A stretch of 64,000 bases of DNA from NCBI RefSeq assembly GCF_000372885.1, contig NZ_KB889967.1, positions 1,491,215 to 1,555,214 on the forward strand, written 5' to 3'. The notes beneath the pieces were generated by a model. The model made no database searches, was not told the DNA's origin, and was given only the letters and a program-made list of their open reading frames with translations. The position numbers were made by a program, and so were the translations under genes. The number at the start of each line of letters is the position of its first letter. The stretch's first letter is position 1. Source of the DNA: Methyloversatilis thermotolerans (GTDB lineage Bacteria; Pseudomonadota; Gammaproteobacteria; Burkholderiales; Rhodocyclaceae). Positions 54,284 to 63,442 of this stretch are shown here, piece after piece.

Positions 54284-55435
54284 TCAGAAAAAGACGAGAT
54301 CGTCACTGGCGGCCGCCTGGCCACCCTTGCCGCCTGCGTGATTGCCCCGTTCCTCGGGGGTGGTGTAGCTGCGTTCCAGGTTGTCGATCAGCGGCTTCAG
54401 GTCGGGCGCCCGACCTTCCGGAGCCGAGGCGACGCGCTCGCCCAGCTCGTCCAGGCTGGCGCAGACATGGGCCAGCACCTGGTCTATGCGGTCCTGGAAC
54501 TGCAGATGCGGCATCGTGGCCGCGATTTCCTGCTGTATGCCTTCGGCCTGATGCCGCAGTTCCGCGTTGGAGTGCTCGAGCACGTCGAGCAGCCGGGAAA
54601 AATCGGACAGCACGCCCTGGATGCTGGTCTCGGAAGTCTTGAAGGATTCGATGTCACGGCTGGTGGAGTTCTCCACCATGCGCGCCGACCTCACGATGGC
54701 GTCACTGACGAGCTGCGCCTTTTCCGCGATCTTGCGACCGGTGTCTCCGGACGCCGTCGACAGCTTGCGCACTTCGTCGGCGACCACCGCGAAACCGCGC
54801 CCTGCCTCGCCAGCGCGCGCCGCCTCGATCGCGGCATTGAGCGCCAGCAGATTGGTCTGGTCGGCCACCTGCTGCACCGAAGTCGCCATGCCGCGCAGGT
54901 CTTCCGCATAACTGGCCAGTTCGCGTATCTGCGCCAGCACCTTGTTCTTGTCTTCCAGCGCGCCGGACATGCCGCTCAACACCTGGGTGAGCTGGCTCTG
55001 CGAGGACTTCAGTACCTGGTCGACCGCGGCCTGCGAGCCGTCCGCCGATGCTGCGCCGGAGGTCGACACCGCAGCGTCGAGGCGCGAAGCCAGTCCGGAG
55101 AAGCGCTGTACCAGTTCGCCGATGGCCACCTCGGCCTGCTGGCGCACGACCGATATCTGTCGCTTCCAGATCGGGGCGGCGGTGCCGGCCACCAGCTTGA
55201 GGTCACTTTCCAGTTCACCGATCACAGGATCGGCGCCGACCGGTTCCGCCATGTCGCGGGGCATATCTTGAACAGATGTTCGTCCAAGTCTGAAGGCTGC
55301 CCATATTGCGACCGCACACAGCACGAGCAGCCCGCTCGCGCGGGCGGCAACAGGCATGCCAGCCGGCACGACTGCGAGTGCGCCCGCACCCGCTGCCGCG
55401 ATGCCCTGAGCCAATATCAGCAAGGTTTTTGCCAA
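54284..55435 (-). CDS. Membrane-anchored MCP-like transducer
   Basis: About 383 residues: a hydrophobic N-terminus with two short TM segments ([19 protein letters not shown] and [15 protein letters not shown]), then a helical region and a signalling tip [32 protein letters not shown], and a C-terminus ending DDLVFF. It lacks the long signalling hairpin of the other MCPs and probably has a different role. The start is uncertain: a TTG at 55435 has GAGGGAG at good distance, while GTG 55444 and 55480 are alternatives. First gene of the chemosensory operon. Confidence 0.78.
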   Translation of the reverse strand: MAKTLLILAQGIAAAGAGALAVVPAGMPVAARASGLLVLCAVAIWAAFRLGRTSVQDMPRDMAEPVGADPVIGELESDLKLVAGTAAPIWKRQISVVRQQAEVAIGELVQRFSGLASRLDAAVSTSGAASADGSQAAVDQVLKSSQSQLTQVLSGMSGALEDKNKVLAQIRELASYAEDLRGMATSVQQVADQTNLLALNAAIEAARAGEAGRGFAVVADEVRKLSTASGDTGRKIAEKAQLVSDAIVRSARMVENSTSRDIESFKTSETSIQGVLSDFSRLLDVLEHSNAELRHQAEGIQQEIAATMPHLQFQDRIDQVLAHVCASLDELGERVASAPEGRAPDLKPLIDNLERSYTTPEERGNHAGGKGGQAAASDDLVFF

Positions 55436-55665
55436 GTTCTTCACTCCCTCAATAGAGGCCGTTCGGCGCGACCGTCGCACATTGACGTTGCCCCTCTAGG
55501 CACATTTACGACCTGTACGCGTACGGACTTAAGCTCTTTATGCGGGGATATCTCCACGCGCCGGCGCGACCAGCCGTGAGTTCGGTGACTGTGGATATCC
55601 GAAGCGGTCGGGCTCCCGCTCCGACGTATGATCGGCACGCTCCCTCAAGCCCCGACATCCCCTTG

Positions 55666-57588
55666 ATGAGTTCGCTGCCGCATCCCCCGCTGCGTCCCGC
55701 TCCGCCCGCTGCCAGCCACGGCTGGTACTGGATGCTGCCGCGCGTGGCGGTGGTGCTGTTCCTGCTGGCCATTACCGCGCTGATCGGGTGGCTGCACGAG
55801 CAGGACCGCGAAGACCAGCGTCAGGCCATGATCAGCGATGTGCTGTGGATGGAGCAGGACCTGCGCTTCCATCTCGACCGCAACGCGGAACTCATGGCAC
55901 AGCTCGGCCGCGAGCGCCTGGAACGGCAGCTCGACGCGTACGCGTTCGAACTGCGTGCGCGCAACCTGATCGCCAATGGTCACGGTCTGGTTGCGGTCGA
56001 GCCGCAGGACAGCTCTGTTGTGGACGACCCCGATCTTGCCGGTCCGGCCCGCCTCGCCAGCCAGCTCGGGCGACCGGTCTATCTGCCGCCTCATCTGATC
56101 GGCGGCGATGTCCATTTCGATGTCCTCGTGCCACTGGGCAGCGATGAAGGCTGGGTCAGGGGACGCTATGCGATCAGCCAGATGCTGGCGCAATCGATTC
56201 CCTGGTGGTTTGCCGAGCGCTACAAGCTGGACGTGATCGACAATGTCGAAACCGTGCTGGCGAGCAAATCCAAGGTCGACGCGCGCCAGGACGAATTGAG
56301 CTACGCCCTGTCCTTCGATCCTCCGGGACATGGCCTGCGCCTGCGCGTCACCGCCTATCACACTGAAACGCGGCTGCTGCCGGCGCTGCTGGTGGCCACC
56401 ATCGTCTGTCTGGCCATGGCCATGCTGTGGAGCATGTGGGCGCTGCGCCGCCATCTCGCGCGCCGTCTCGAGGCCGAGCAGGCGCTGCGGGCGGAACACG
56501 CCTTCCGCAGCGCGATGGAGAATTCGCTGGTGATCGGCCTGCGCGCACGCGACCTCGAAGGACGCATCACCCATGTCAATACCGCCTTCTGCCGCATGGT
56601 GGGGTGGAGCGAACGGGAACTGATGGCCATGCGTCCGCCCATGCCCTACTGGGCACCGGAGCAGGCCGAGGAGATACGTGCGCTGCACGACGAAATCCTG
56701 CAGGGCGGCGCGTTGTCGCATGAAGCGATCGAACTGAAGTTCGTGCGCCGCAATGGCGAGCGCTTCGACGTGCTCATCACCGAAGCGCCTCTGGTCGATG
56801 CCGACGGTCGCCATGTGGGCTGGATGAGTTCGGTGCAGGACATCACCGAACGCAAGCAGGCGGAAGAGCTGTATCGGCAGCAGCAGGAAAAGATGGCCTT
56901 CACCGGCCGCCTCATCACCATGGGCGAAATGGCCTCCACGCTGGCCCACGAACTGAACCAGCCCTTGTCGGCCATATCGAGCTACAGCACCGCCTGCCTG
57001 AACATGCTGGAGCACGGACAGGCCGATGCCGGCGAGTTGCGCGAGCCGCTGGCGCGAATGAATGCACAGGCGCGGCGCGCGGGTACCATCATCCGTCGCG
57101 TCCATGAGTTCGTGCGCCGTTCGGAACCCAAGCGGCTGCCCTGCTCGCTCAATCACGTGGTCGAGGAGGCGGTCGGCCTGATCGAAGCCGATGCGCGCAA
57201 GCGCGACATCCGCATCAGCACCTCGCTGGCCGGTCAGTTGCCCGACGTACGGGCGGACCGCGTGATGATGGAACAGGTGCTGCTCAACCTGATACGCAAT
57301 GGCATGGACGCGATGGCGGATGTCGATGCCGGTCGCCGCCGCCTGCTGATACAGACCAGCGCCGACGGCAGTGGCGTACAGGTCGCGGTGCGCGACCATG
57401 GTCGCGGCATCGCACCCGACCTGGGAGACAAGCTTTTCGCCCCCTTCTTCACCACCAAGCCGGATGGCATGGGCATGGGCCTGAACATCTGCCGTTCCAT
57501 CGTCGAACTGCACCACGGGCGGCTGTGGTACGAAAACGCGGACGGCGGAGGCACCGTTTTCATCATGAAATTGCCGATCGATGCCTGA
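55666..57588 (+). CDS. PAS-domain sensor histidine kinase (FixL/DctS-like)
   Basis: A 640-residue kinase: TM1 (about 25-43), a periplasmic sensor (about 45-240), TM2 (about 245-265), a PAS domain (about 290-410), and a kinase core with H-box LAHELNQPLSAISSYS. The ATPase motifs are NLIRNGMDAM, DHGRGI and GMGMGLNICRSIV. It overlaps the FixJ-type regulator by 8 nt. Kinases of this build with a FixJ partner often regulate dicarboxylate TRAP transport (DctSR); dctPQM lies 16 kb away. The input ligand is inferred, not shown. Confidence 0.9.
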   Translation: MSSLPHPPLRPAPPAASHGWYWMLPRVAVVLFLLAITALIGWLHEQDREDQRQAMISDVLWMEQDLRFHLDRNAELMAQLGRERLERQLDAYAFELRARNLIANGHGLVAVEPQDSSVVDDPDLAGPARLASQLGRPVYLPPHLIGGDVHFDVLVPLGSDEGWVRGRYAISQMLAQSIPWWFAERYKLDVIDNVETVLASKSKVDARQDELSYALSFDPPGHGLRLRVTAYHTETRLLPALLVATIVCLAMAMLWSMWALRRHLARRLEAEQALRAEHAFRSAMENSLVIGLRARDLEGRITHVNTAFCRMVGWSERELMAMRPPMPYWAPEQAEEIRALHDEILQGGALSHEAIELKFVRRNGERFDVLITEAPLVDADGRHVGWMSSVQDITERKQAEELYRQQQEKMAFTGRLITMGEMASTLAHELNQPLSAISSYSTACLNMLEHGQADAGELREPLARMNAQARRAGTIIRRVHEFVRRSEPKRLPCSLNHVVEEAVGLIEADARKRDIRISTSLAGQLPDVRADRVMMEQVLLNLIRNGMDAMADVDAGRRRLLIQTSADGSGVQVAVRDHGRGIAPDLGDKLFAPFFTTKPDGMGMGLNICRSIVELHHGRLWYENADGGGTVFIMKLPIDA

Positions 57589-58186
57589 GCACGACCAGAT
57601 CCACATCGTCGACGACGACGAAGCCATCCGCGATGCGCTGGGCTGGCTGTTCCGTTCGCGCGGCCACACGGTGCGCTTGTGGCCATCTGCGGAGGCTCTG
57701 ATCGACAGCGGCGAACTCGGCCGCTGCGGCTGCCTGGTGCTGGACATCCGCATGGAGGGCATGAGCGGACTGGAACTGTTCGCCTGGCTGGGCGAACACG
57801 GTCACCGCATGCCCGTCATCTTCCTGACCGGCCACGGCGATGTGCCGATGGCCGTCGCCGCATTGAAACAGGGCGCGTTCGACTTCGTCGAAAAGCCCTT
57901 CAACGACAACGATCTGGTCGACCGCGCGGTCGCTGCGCTCGAACAGCACCGGCAGAGCGCGGCGCGCCGTCTCGCCGAACGCGAGCTGGAAGAGCGCCTG
58001 GCCCAGCTCACCAGCCGCGAGATCGAGGTGATGGAACGCATCCTGGCCGGCCAGATGAACAAGGTGATCGCCAGCGATCTCGGTGTCACCATGCGCACCG
58101 TCGAAGTCCACCGCGCGCGCATCTTCGAAAAGATGGGCGTGCGTTCCGCAGTGGAACTCGCCCAGGTGCTCGCCAGCCGGAAGTAG
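57581..58186 (+). CDS. FixJ/NarL-type response regulator (DctR-like)
   Basis: A 201-residue regulator: REC domain (HIVDDDEAIRD, phospho-Asp in LVLDIRMEGMSG, Thr in FLTGHGD, Lys in VEKPF) and a LuxR-type HTH (LTSREIEVMERILAGQMNKVIASDLGVTMRTVEVHR). Partner of the overlapping kinase. The REP-like array begins a few nucleotides after its stop. Confidence 0.93.
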   Translation: MPEHDQIHIVDDDEAIRDALGWLFRSRGHTVRLWPSAEALIDSGELGRCGCLVLDIRMEGMSGLELFAWLGEHGHRMPVIFLTGHGDVPMAVAALKQGAFDFVEKPFNDNDLVDRAVAALEQHRQSAARRLAERELEERLAQLTSREIEVMERILAGQMNKVIASDLGVTMRTVEVHRARIFEKMGVRSAVELAQVLASRK

Positions 58187-58189
58187 GCG

Positions 58190-59021
58190 CCGACTTCGCT
58201 CGAGGCTGAATCGCGGGCAAGCCCGCTCCCACCAAACCCCGGCGCCGTTCGTGATCGGCGAGAGCTTTTGTGGGAGCGGCCTCTTGCCGCGATGCGGGCC
58301 ATGCCGGCCGCGGGCTTCGTTCGAGGCTGCATCGCGGGCAAGCCCGCTCCCGCCAAACCCGGCGTCCGTTCGTGATCGGCGAGAGCTTTTGTGGGAGCGG
58401 CCTCTGGCCGCGATGCGGGCCATGCCGGCCGCCGGCTTCGTTCGAGGCTGCATCGCGGGCAAGCCCGCTCCCACCAAACCCCGGCTCCATTCATGATCGG
58501 CGAGAGCTTTTGTGGGAGCGGCCTCTGGCCGCGATGCGGGCCATACCGGCCGCCGGCTTCGTTCGAAGCTGCATCGCGGGCAAGCCCGCTCCCACCAAAC
58601 CCCGCGTCCGTTCGTGATCGGCGAGAGCTGTTGTGGGAGCGGCCTCTGGCCGCGATGCGGGCCATACCGGCCGCCGGGCTCGTTCGAGGCTGCATCGCGG
58701 GCAAGCCCGCTTCCACCAAACCCCGGCTCCGATGACGGTTCGGGCGAGTTCTTGTGGGAGCGGCCTCTGGCCGCGATGGGGCTTATGCGGGTCGCTGGCT
58801 TCGTTCGAGGCTGAATCGCGGGCAAGCCCGCTCCCGCCAAACCCCGGCTCCGTTCGTGATCGGCGAGAGCTTTTGTGGGAGCGGCCTCTGGCCGCGATGC
58901 GGGCCATGCCGGCCGCGGGCTTCGTTCGAGGCTGAATCGCGGGCAAGCCCGCTCCCACCAAACCCCGGCTCCGTTCGCGATCGGCGAGAGCTTTTGTGGG
59001 AGCGGCCTCTGGCCGCGATGC
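58190..59021. repeat. Seven-unit, 121-bp REP-like array
   Basis: Two alternating palindromic elements recur with an exact 121-bp period. One is ATCGCGGGCAAGCCCGCTCC, at 58210, 58331, 58452, 58573, 58694, 58815 and 58936. The other contains TGTGGGAGCGGCCTC followed by TGGCCGCGATG, starting near 58269 and every 121 bp to about 58995. Both resemble Pseudomonas REP sequences and each can form a hairpin. Together they form BIME-like pairs. The array fills the convergent gap between the FixJ-type gene and the acyl-CoA dehydrogenase gene and contains no gene. Units differ by a few substitutions and by one altered segment near 58730-58750. Confidence 0.92.
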
Positions 59022-59039
59022 AGCGACAGCGGACGGGCG

Positions 59040-60824
59040 CTACAGTCCTGCCATTTCGTCGAGCACGGCGTCGCTGCCTTCGCACACGGTGCGAGCCAAC
59101 CCTTCGCACTCGGTCAGCACGTGATCGGCATAGAAGCGCGCCGACACGATACGCGCATGCAGGAAGGCTGCGTCGCCATCACCCCGTTCCAGAAGCTCAT
59201 GGGACCTGAGAGCGGCACGCAGCAGTTGCCAGCCACCGACGACACGACCGAACAGCATGAGCAAAGGCACCGCGCCCGCCAGCGCCAGGCGCATGTCCGC
59301 CCCCCATGTCGCGAGCACATGGCCGGTGGCGCGTTCCAGCGCATCGATCGCTTCACGAAACCGGCGAGCGACCGGCTGCAACGGCACCGGCAGATCGCTG
59401 GCGGCGAGCGCGCGCATGCGCTCCACCAGCGCATGCATGGCGGCCCCCTTGTCGCGAACGATCTTGCGTCCGACCAGGTCATTCGCCTGGATGCCGGTCG
59501 TGCCTTCGTAAATGGTGGTGATGCGCGCATCGCGCAGGTATTGCGCAGCGCCGGTTTCCTCGATATAGCCCATGCCGCCGTGAACCTGCACGCCGAGCGA
59601 GGCGATGTCGACCGCGGTTTCCGTGCTCCAGCCCTTCACCACGGGAATCATCAGTTCGACAAAAACCTGTGCTTCGGCGCGCTGCGCCGGATCAGGATGG
59701 CGCGCCGCGCAATCGCGTGCGGCCGCGGTGACTGCCGCTACCAGTCGCATCGCATCCACCTGCGACTTCATGCGCAACAGCATGCGGCGGACGTCGGGAT
59801 GGCGCACGATGGCCACCCGCCCGCCGCCGCGCATACCGGCTTCGCTGCCCTGCATGCGCTCGTTGGCATACCGGTGCGCGCGCTGCCAGGCCCGCTCGGC
59901 CACAGCGATGCCTTGCAGGCCGACCGCGAAGCGCGCGGCATTCATCATGATGAACATGTATTCGATGCCGCGGTTCTCCTCGCCGCACAGCCAGCCGGTG
60001 GCACCCTCACCGTCGCCATAGGCCATGACGCAGGTGGGGCTGGCGTGGATGCCCAGCTTGTGTTCCAGCGACACGCAGCGCAGATCGTTGCGCGCACCCG
60101 GATGGCCATCCGCATCGGGAATGAACTTGGGCACGATGAACAGCGAAAGGCCCTTCACGCCTTCCGGCGCGCCCGGTGTGCGGGCAAGCACCAGATGCAC
60201 GATATTGGATGCCAGTTCGTGCTCGCCGAAGGTAATGAATATCTTCTGTCCGAACAGCCGCCAGCTTCCATCCGGCCGCGGTTCGGCACGCGTGCGCACC
60301 GCCGCGAGGTCGGAGCCGGCCTGCGGTTCGGTCAGGTTCATGGTGCCCGCCCACTCGCCGCTCACCATGCGCGACAGGTAGAGCGCCTTCTGCGCCTCGC
60401 TGCCGCACAGCGCCAGCGCCTCGATGGCGCCGGCGGTGAGCAGCGGACACAGAGAGAACGCCATATTGGCGCCCATCACCATTTCCTGTATCTGGGTGAC
60501 CACCAGATGCGGCATGCCGGCGCCACCATGGGCCGGATCGCAGCCCATGCCGTTCCAGCCGTTGTCCGCCCACGCGCGATAGGCGGCCTGGAAACCATCG
60601 GGCAACGTCACCCGGCCGTCCTCACCCAGCGATGCGCCCACGCGGTCGCCGACGCGGTTCAGGGGCGACAGCAGTTCGCCGGTCAGCCGGGCCGCTTCTT
60701 CCAGCATGGCATCGACCACGTCGCGACTGGCGTCCTCGTACCCGGGCAGCGCCACCACCTCGTCCAGTCCGGCCAGATCGAGGGCTAACCGCATGTCCTG
60801 CAGCGGTGCGATGTATTCGCTCAT
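59040..60824 (-). CDS. Acyl-CoA dehydrogenase, about 600-residue type
   Basis: An FAD enzyme that makes the 2,3-double bond in acyl-CoA and passes electrons to ETF. It has 594 residues, longer than the usual 380, with an extra N-terminal domain (MSEYIAPLQDMRLALDL) and a C-terminal extension. FAD-domain markers are MNLTEPQAGSDLAAVRT and a C-terminal IYEGTTGIQANDLVGRKI with the catalytic Glu. The substrate is not assigned; DmdC-like and long-chain types share this build. GGAGGAG precedes ATG 60824. It lies downstream of etfA on the same strand. Confidence 0.93.
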   Translation of the reverse strand: MSEYIAPLQDMRLALDLAGLDEVVALPGYEDASRDVVDAMLEEAARLTGELLSPLNRVGDRVGASLGEDGRVTLPDGFQAAYRAWADNGWNGMGCDPAHGGAGMPHLVVTQIQEMVMGANMAFSLCPLLTAGAIEALALCGSEAQKALYLSRMVSGEWAGTMNLTEPQAGSDLAAVRTRAEPRPDGSWRLFGQKIFITFGEHELASNIVHLVLARTPGAPEGVKGLSLFIVPKFIPDADGHPGARNDLRCVSLEHKLGIHASPTCVMAYGDGEGATGWLCGEENRGIEYMFIMMNAARFAVGLQGIAVAERAWQRAHRYANERMQGSEAGMRGGGRVAIVRHPDVRRMLLRMKSQVDAMRLVAAVTAAARDCAARHPDPAQRAEAQVFVELMIPVVKGWSTETAVDIASLGVQVHGGMGYIEETGAAQYLRDARITTIYEGTTGIQANDLVGRKIVRDKGAAMHALVERMRALAASDLPVPLQPVARRFREAIDALERATGHVLATWGADMRLALAGAVPLLMLFGRVVGGWQLLRAALRSHELLERGDGDAAFLHARIVSARFYADHVLTECEGLARTVCEGSDAVLDEMAGL

Positions 60825-60947
60825 CGGCAACTCCTCCTCCGGGCTCTGACGGCCCTGTAGGGATCTACACCTGCCAGGCCGCGCACCGCGGCCATGCCTC
60901 GGTGAGCGAGCGGTCCAACCGGCCCGGAAACGGACCTGACCGCCTGA

Positions 60948-61883
60948 TCAGCCCAGCGCCTCCACCAGTTGCGGCACCAGTTCGAACAGATCGCCGACCA
61001 GACCGTAGTCGGCCACCTGGAAAATGGGCGCGTCGGCGTCCTTGTTGATCGCCACGATCACCTTGGAATCCTTCATGCCGGCCAGATGCTGGATGGCACC
61101 CGACACGCCGATCGCGACATACAGGTCAGGCGCCACGATCTTGCCGGTCTGCCCGACCTGGAAATCGTTCGGCGCGTAGCCGGCATCGACCGCCGCGCGA
61201 CTGGCGCCCATTGCGGCGCCCAGCTTGTCGGCCAGCGGCTCGAGCACGCTGCGATAGGCCTCGGCGCTGCCCAGCGCGCGACCGCCGGTCACCACGACAC
61301 GGGCGTTGCCCAGTTCCGGTCGCGGCGAAGTCGACAGTTCCTGCGACACGAAGGCCGACAGCGGGCTGGGTGGCGGCGCCTGCAGGGCCTCGACCGGCGC
61401 ATTGCCGCCGGAAGCGGTCACCGGATCGAAGGCGGTCGCGCGTACCGTGATCACCTTCACCGCATCGGCGCTCTGCACCGTGGCGAGCGCATTGCCGGCG
61501 TAGATCGGGCGCACGAAGGTATCGGCCGACACCACCTCGACGATGTCGGATACCTGGGCCACATCCAGCGTGGCCGCCACGCGCGGCATGAAGTTCTTGC
61601 CGAAGCTGCCGGACGGCGCCAGGACATGGGAATGTCCGGCGGCCGCGATCAGCGCGACGGCCGCCATATCCTCGGCGGTGGGGTGCGCCAGATGCGGCGC
61701 ATCGGCGCTCAGCACGCGCGCCACGCCCGGCAGCGCGGCCGCCGCAGCAGCGGCACCGGCGCACTCGCTGCCCGCCACCAGCACGGTGACCGGGCCGCCT
61801 ATCTTCGCCGCCGCCGTCAGCGTGTTCAGGGTGGCCGGGCGCAGCCCGGCGTTGTCGTGTTCTGCAATGACCAGAATGCTCAT
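60948..61883 (-). CDS. etfA: Electron transfer flavoprotein, alpha subunit
   Basis: Carries FAD and hands electrons from acyl-CoA dehydrogenases to ETF-ubiquinone oxidoreductase. It has 311 residues, starts [14 protein letters not shown], with C-terminal FAD-binding signature [27 protein letters not shown]. It lies 12 nt after etfB. Confidence 0.96.
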   Translation of the reverse strand: MSILVIAEHDNAGLRPATLNTLTAAAKIGGPVTVLVAGSECAGAAAAAAALPGVARVLSADAPHLAHPTAEDMAAVALIAAAGHSHVLAPSGSFGKNFMPRVAATLDVAQVSDIVEVVSADTFVRPIYAGNALATVQSADAVKVITVRATAFDPVTASGGNAPVEALQAPPPSPLSAFVSQELSTSPRPELGNARVVVTGGRALGSAEAYRSVLEPLADKLGAAMGASRAAVDAGYAPNDFQVGQTGKIVAPDLYVAIGVSGAIQHLAGMKDSKVIVAINKDADAPIFQVADYGLVGDLFELVPQLVEALG

Positions 61884-61895
61884 GCGGGCGGCTCC

Positions 61896-62648
61896 TCAGC
61901 GCAGCACTTTGGCTTCGTCGCGCAGCTTCGCGACCAGTTCGGCGACCGACGCCAGCTTGACGCCGGCCGCGCGCTTCGGCGGCTCGGCGACCTTCAGCGT
62001 CTTCAGGCGCGGTGTCACATCGACCCCCAGTTCGTCCGGCGTCACGGTATCCAGCGGCTTCTTCTTGGCCTTCATGATGTTGGGCAGGCTGGCGAAGCGC
62101 GGTTCGTTCAGCCGCAGATCGGTGGTGATGACCGCGGGCAGCGCCACGCTCACCGTTTCCAGACCACCGTCGATCTCGCGCGTGACCGACGCCCGGTTGT
62201 CGCCGATCTGCACCCTGGACGCGAAGGCCGCCTGGCCCCAGCCCAGCAGCGCGGCCAGCATCTGGCCGGTCTGGTTGGCGTCGTCGTCGATCGCCTGCTT
62301 GCCGCAGATCACCAGATGGGGCTGTTCGCGCCCGACCACCGCCTTCAGCAGCCTGGCCACCGCCAGCGGCTGCAGTTCCGCGTCGCTGCTGACATGAAGG
62401 GCGCGGTCCGCGCCCAGCGCCATGCCGGTGCGCAAGGTGTCGACGCAGCCAGCCACGCCGCAGGACACCAGCACCACTTCGCTGGCCACCCCGGCTTCGC
62501 GCAGTCGCACTGCCTCTTCCACCGCGATTTCGTCGAACGGATTCATCGACATCTTCACGTTCGCCGTTTCGACCCCGCTGCCGTCGGCCGCGACGCGGAT
62601 CTTCACGTTGTAATCGATCACCCGTTTGACCGGGACCAGAATTTTCAT
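61896..62648 (-). CDS. etfB: Electron transfer flavoprotein, beta subunit
   Basis: Partner of EtfA, 250 residues, starting [19 protein letters not shown]. The family motif [16 protein letters not shown] is present. The ATG at 62648 fits the family start; upstream frame is not homologous. The gene order etfB-etfA-acyl-CoA dehydrogenase forms one unit facing a divergent TetR gene. Confidence 0.96.
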   Translation of the reverse strand: MKILVPVKRVIDYNVKIRVAADGSGVETANVKMSMNPFDEIAVEEAVRLREAGVASEVVLVSCGVAGCVDTLRTGMALGADRALHVSSDAELQPLAVARLLKAVVGREQPHLVICGKQAIDDDANQTGQMLAALLGWGQAAFASRVQIGDNRASVTREIDGGLETVSVALPAVITTDLRLNEPRFASLPNIMKAKKKPLDTVTPDELGVDVTPRLKTLKVAEPPKRAAGVKLASVAELVAKLRDEAKVLR

Positions 62649-62722
62649 CGAGGCATCTCCTGCACAGGCACAAAACCGCACATTCCATCGCTCCGCACAG
62701 CGCAGAGCACGATGTCAGTATC

Positions 62723-62738
62723 CATACGCTAGCGTATG
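62723..62738. promoter_or_regulatory. Perfect 16-bp palindrome, probable TetR operator
   Basis: CATACGCTAGCGTATG is a perfect palindrome in the 128-bp gap between the divergent etfB and tetR genes, 75 nt before the etfB start and 39 nt before tetR. Position and symmetry fit autoregulation plus control of etfBA-acyl-CoA dehydrogenase; inference from position. Confidence 0.65.
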
Positions 62739-62776
62739 CTAGTCGCCGGGGTCAATACGAAAAACGGAATAGCTTC

Positions 62777-63346
62777 ATGCCGGCACCGCATGCACGCGCA
62801 CAGACCGACCGCGCCACCTGGATGCGCGCCGCCAGCCGCACACTGGCCGAACGCGGACCCGAGGGCATCAAGGTGGAAAGCCTGGCGCGCGAACTGGGCC
62901 TGACCAAGGGCAGTTTCTACTGGCATTTCAAGGACCGGCGGGCGCTGCTGGATGCACTTCTGGCCGACTGGCGCGACGGGCGCATCGCCGACATCCGCGC
63001 GCGCACCGAAGGTCCGCCTGGCGAAGAAGCCGCACGGTTGCGCGGGCTGGTCGCCGCCTACGGGGACTCACCCAATCCGCGCGGATTGCGGGTGGAACTG
63101 GCGATTCGCGCCTGGGCCACGCAGGACGCTGCGGCTGCGGCGGCGGTACAGCAAGTCGATGCGTTGCGTATCGAATGCGCATCGCGACTGTTCGAAGCGG
63201 CCGGCTTTGCATCCGCCGAGGCAGCCGACCGCAGCGTGCTGCTGTACGCCTGTCTGTTCGGGCTGGGCATGATGGACACGGTACAGCGGCTGCCGCGCGC
63301 GGAACAAACCCGGCAGTTCATCGCCAACCTCATCACGGCCCGCTGA
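62777..63346 (+). CDS. TetR-family transcriptional regulator
   Basis: A 189-residue repressor with an N-terminal HTH (KVESLARELGLTKGSFYWHFKDRRALLDALL), the classic TetR pattern, and a helical ligand domain. It is divergent from etfBA-acyl-CoA dehydrogenase with a perfect palindrome between. The ligand is probably an acyl-CoA or fatty acid, judged from context only. Confidence 0.92.
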   Translation: MPAPHARAQTDRATWMRAASRTLAERGPEGIKVESLARELGLTKGSFYWHFKDRRALLDALLADWRDGRIADIRARTEGPPGEEAARLRGLVAAYGDSPNPRGLRVELAIRAWATQDAAAAAAVQQVDALRIECASRLFEAAGFASAEAADRSVLLYACLFGLGMMDTVQRLPRAEQTRQFIANLITAR

Positions 63347-63442
63347 CAGTTTGCAAAACAATGTCGCACGAGGCGTCATGCGGACGCGGGATAATCGCGG
63401 GCGATTTTGCATTGCCGCATTCGATACAAGAGAGGAAAAGAC

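Noticed and set aside
58190..59021. Possible CRISPR array
   Set aside because: The whole 121-bp unit is repeated, spacers included, and there are no cas genes. It is a REP/BIME-like array.
58083..59209. Overlapping 100-150-codon open frames on both strands in the 121-bp array
   Set aside because: The frames recur every 121 bp because the DNA repeats; 121 is not a multiple of 3, so they are artefacts, not a repeat protein.
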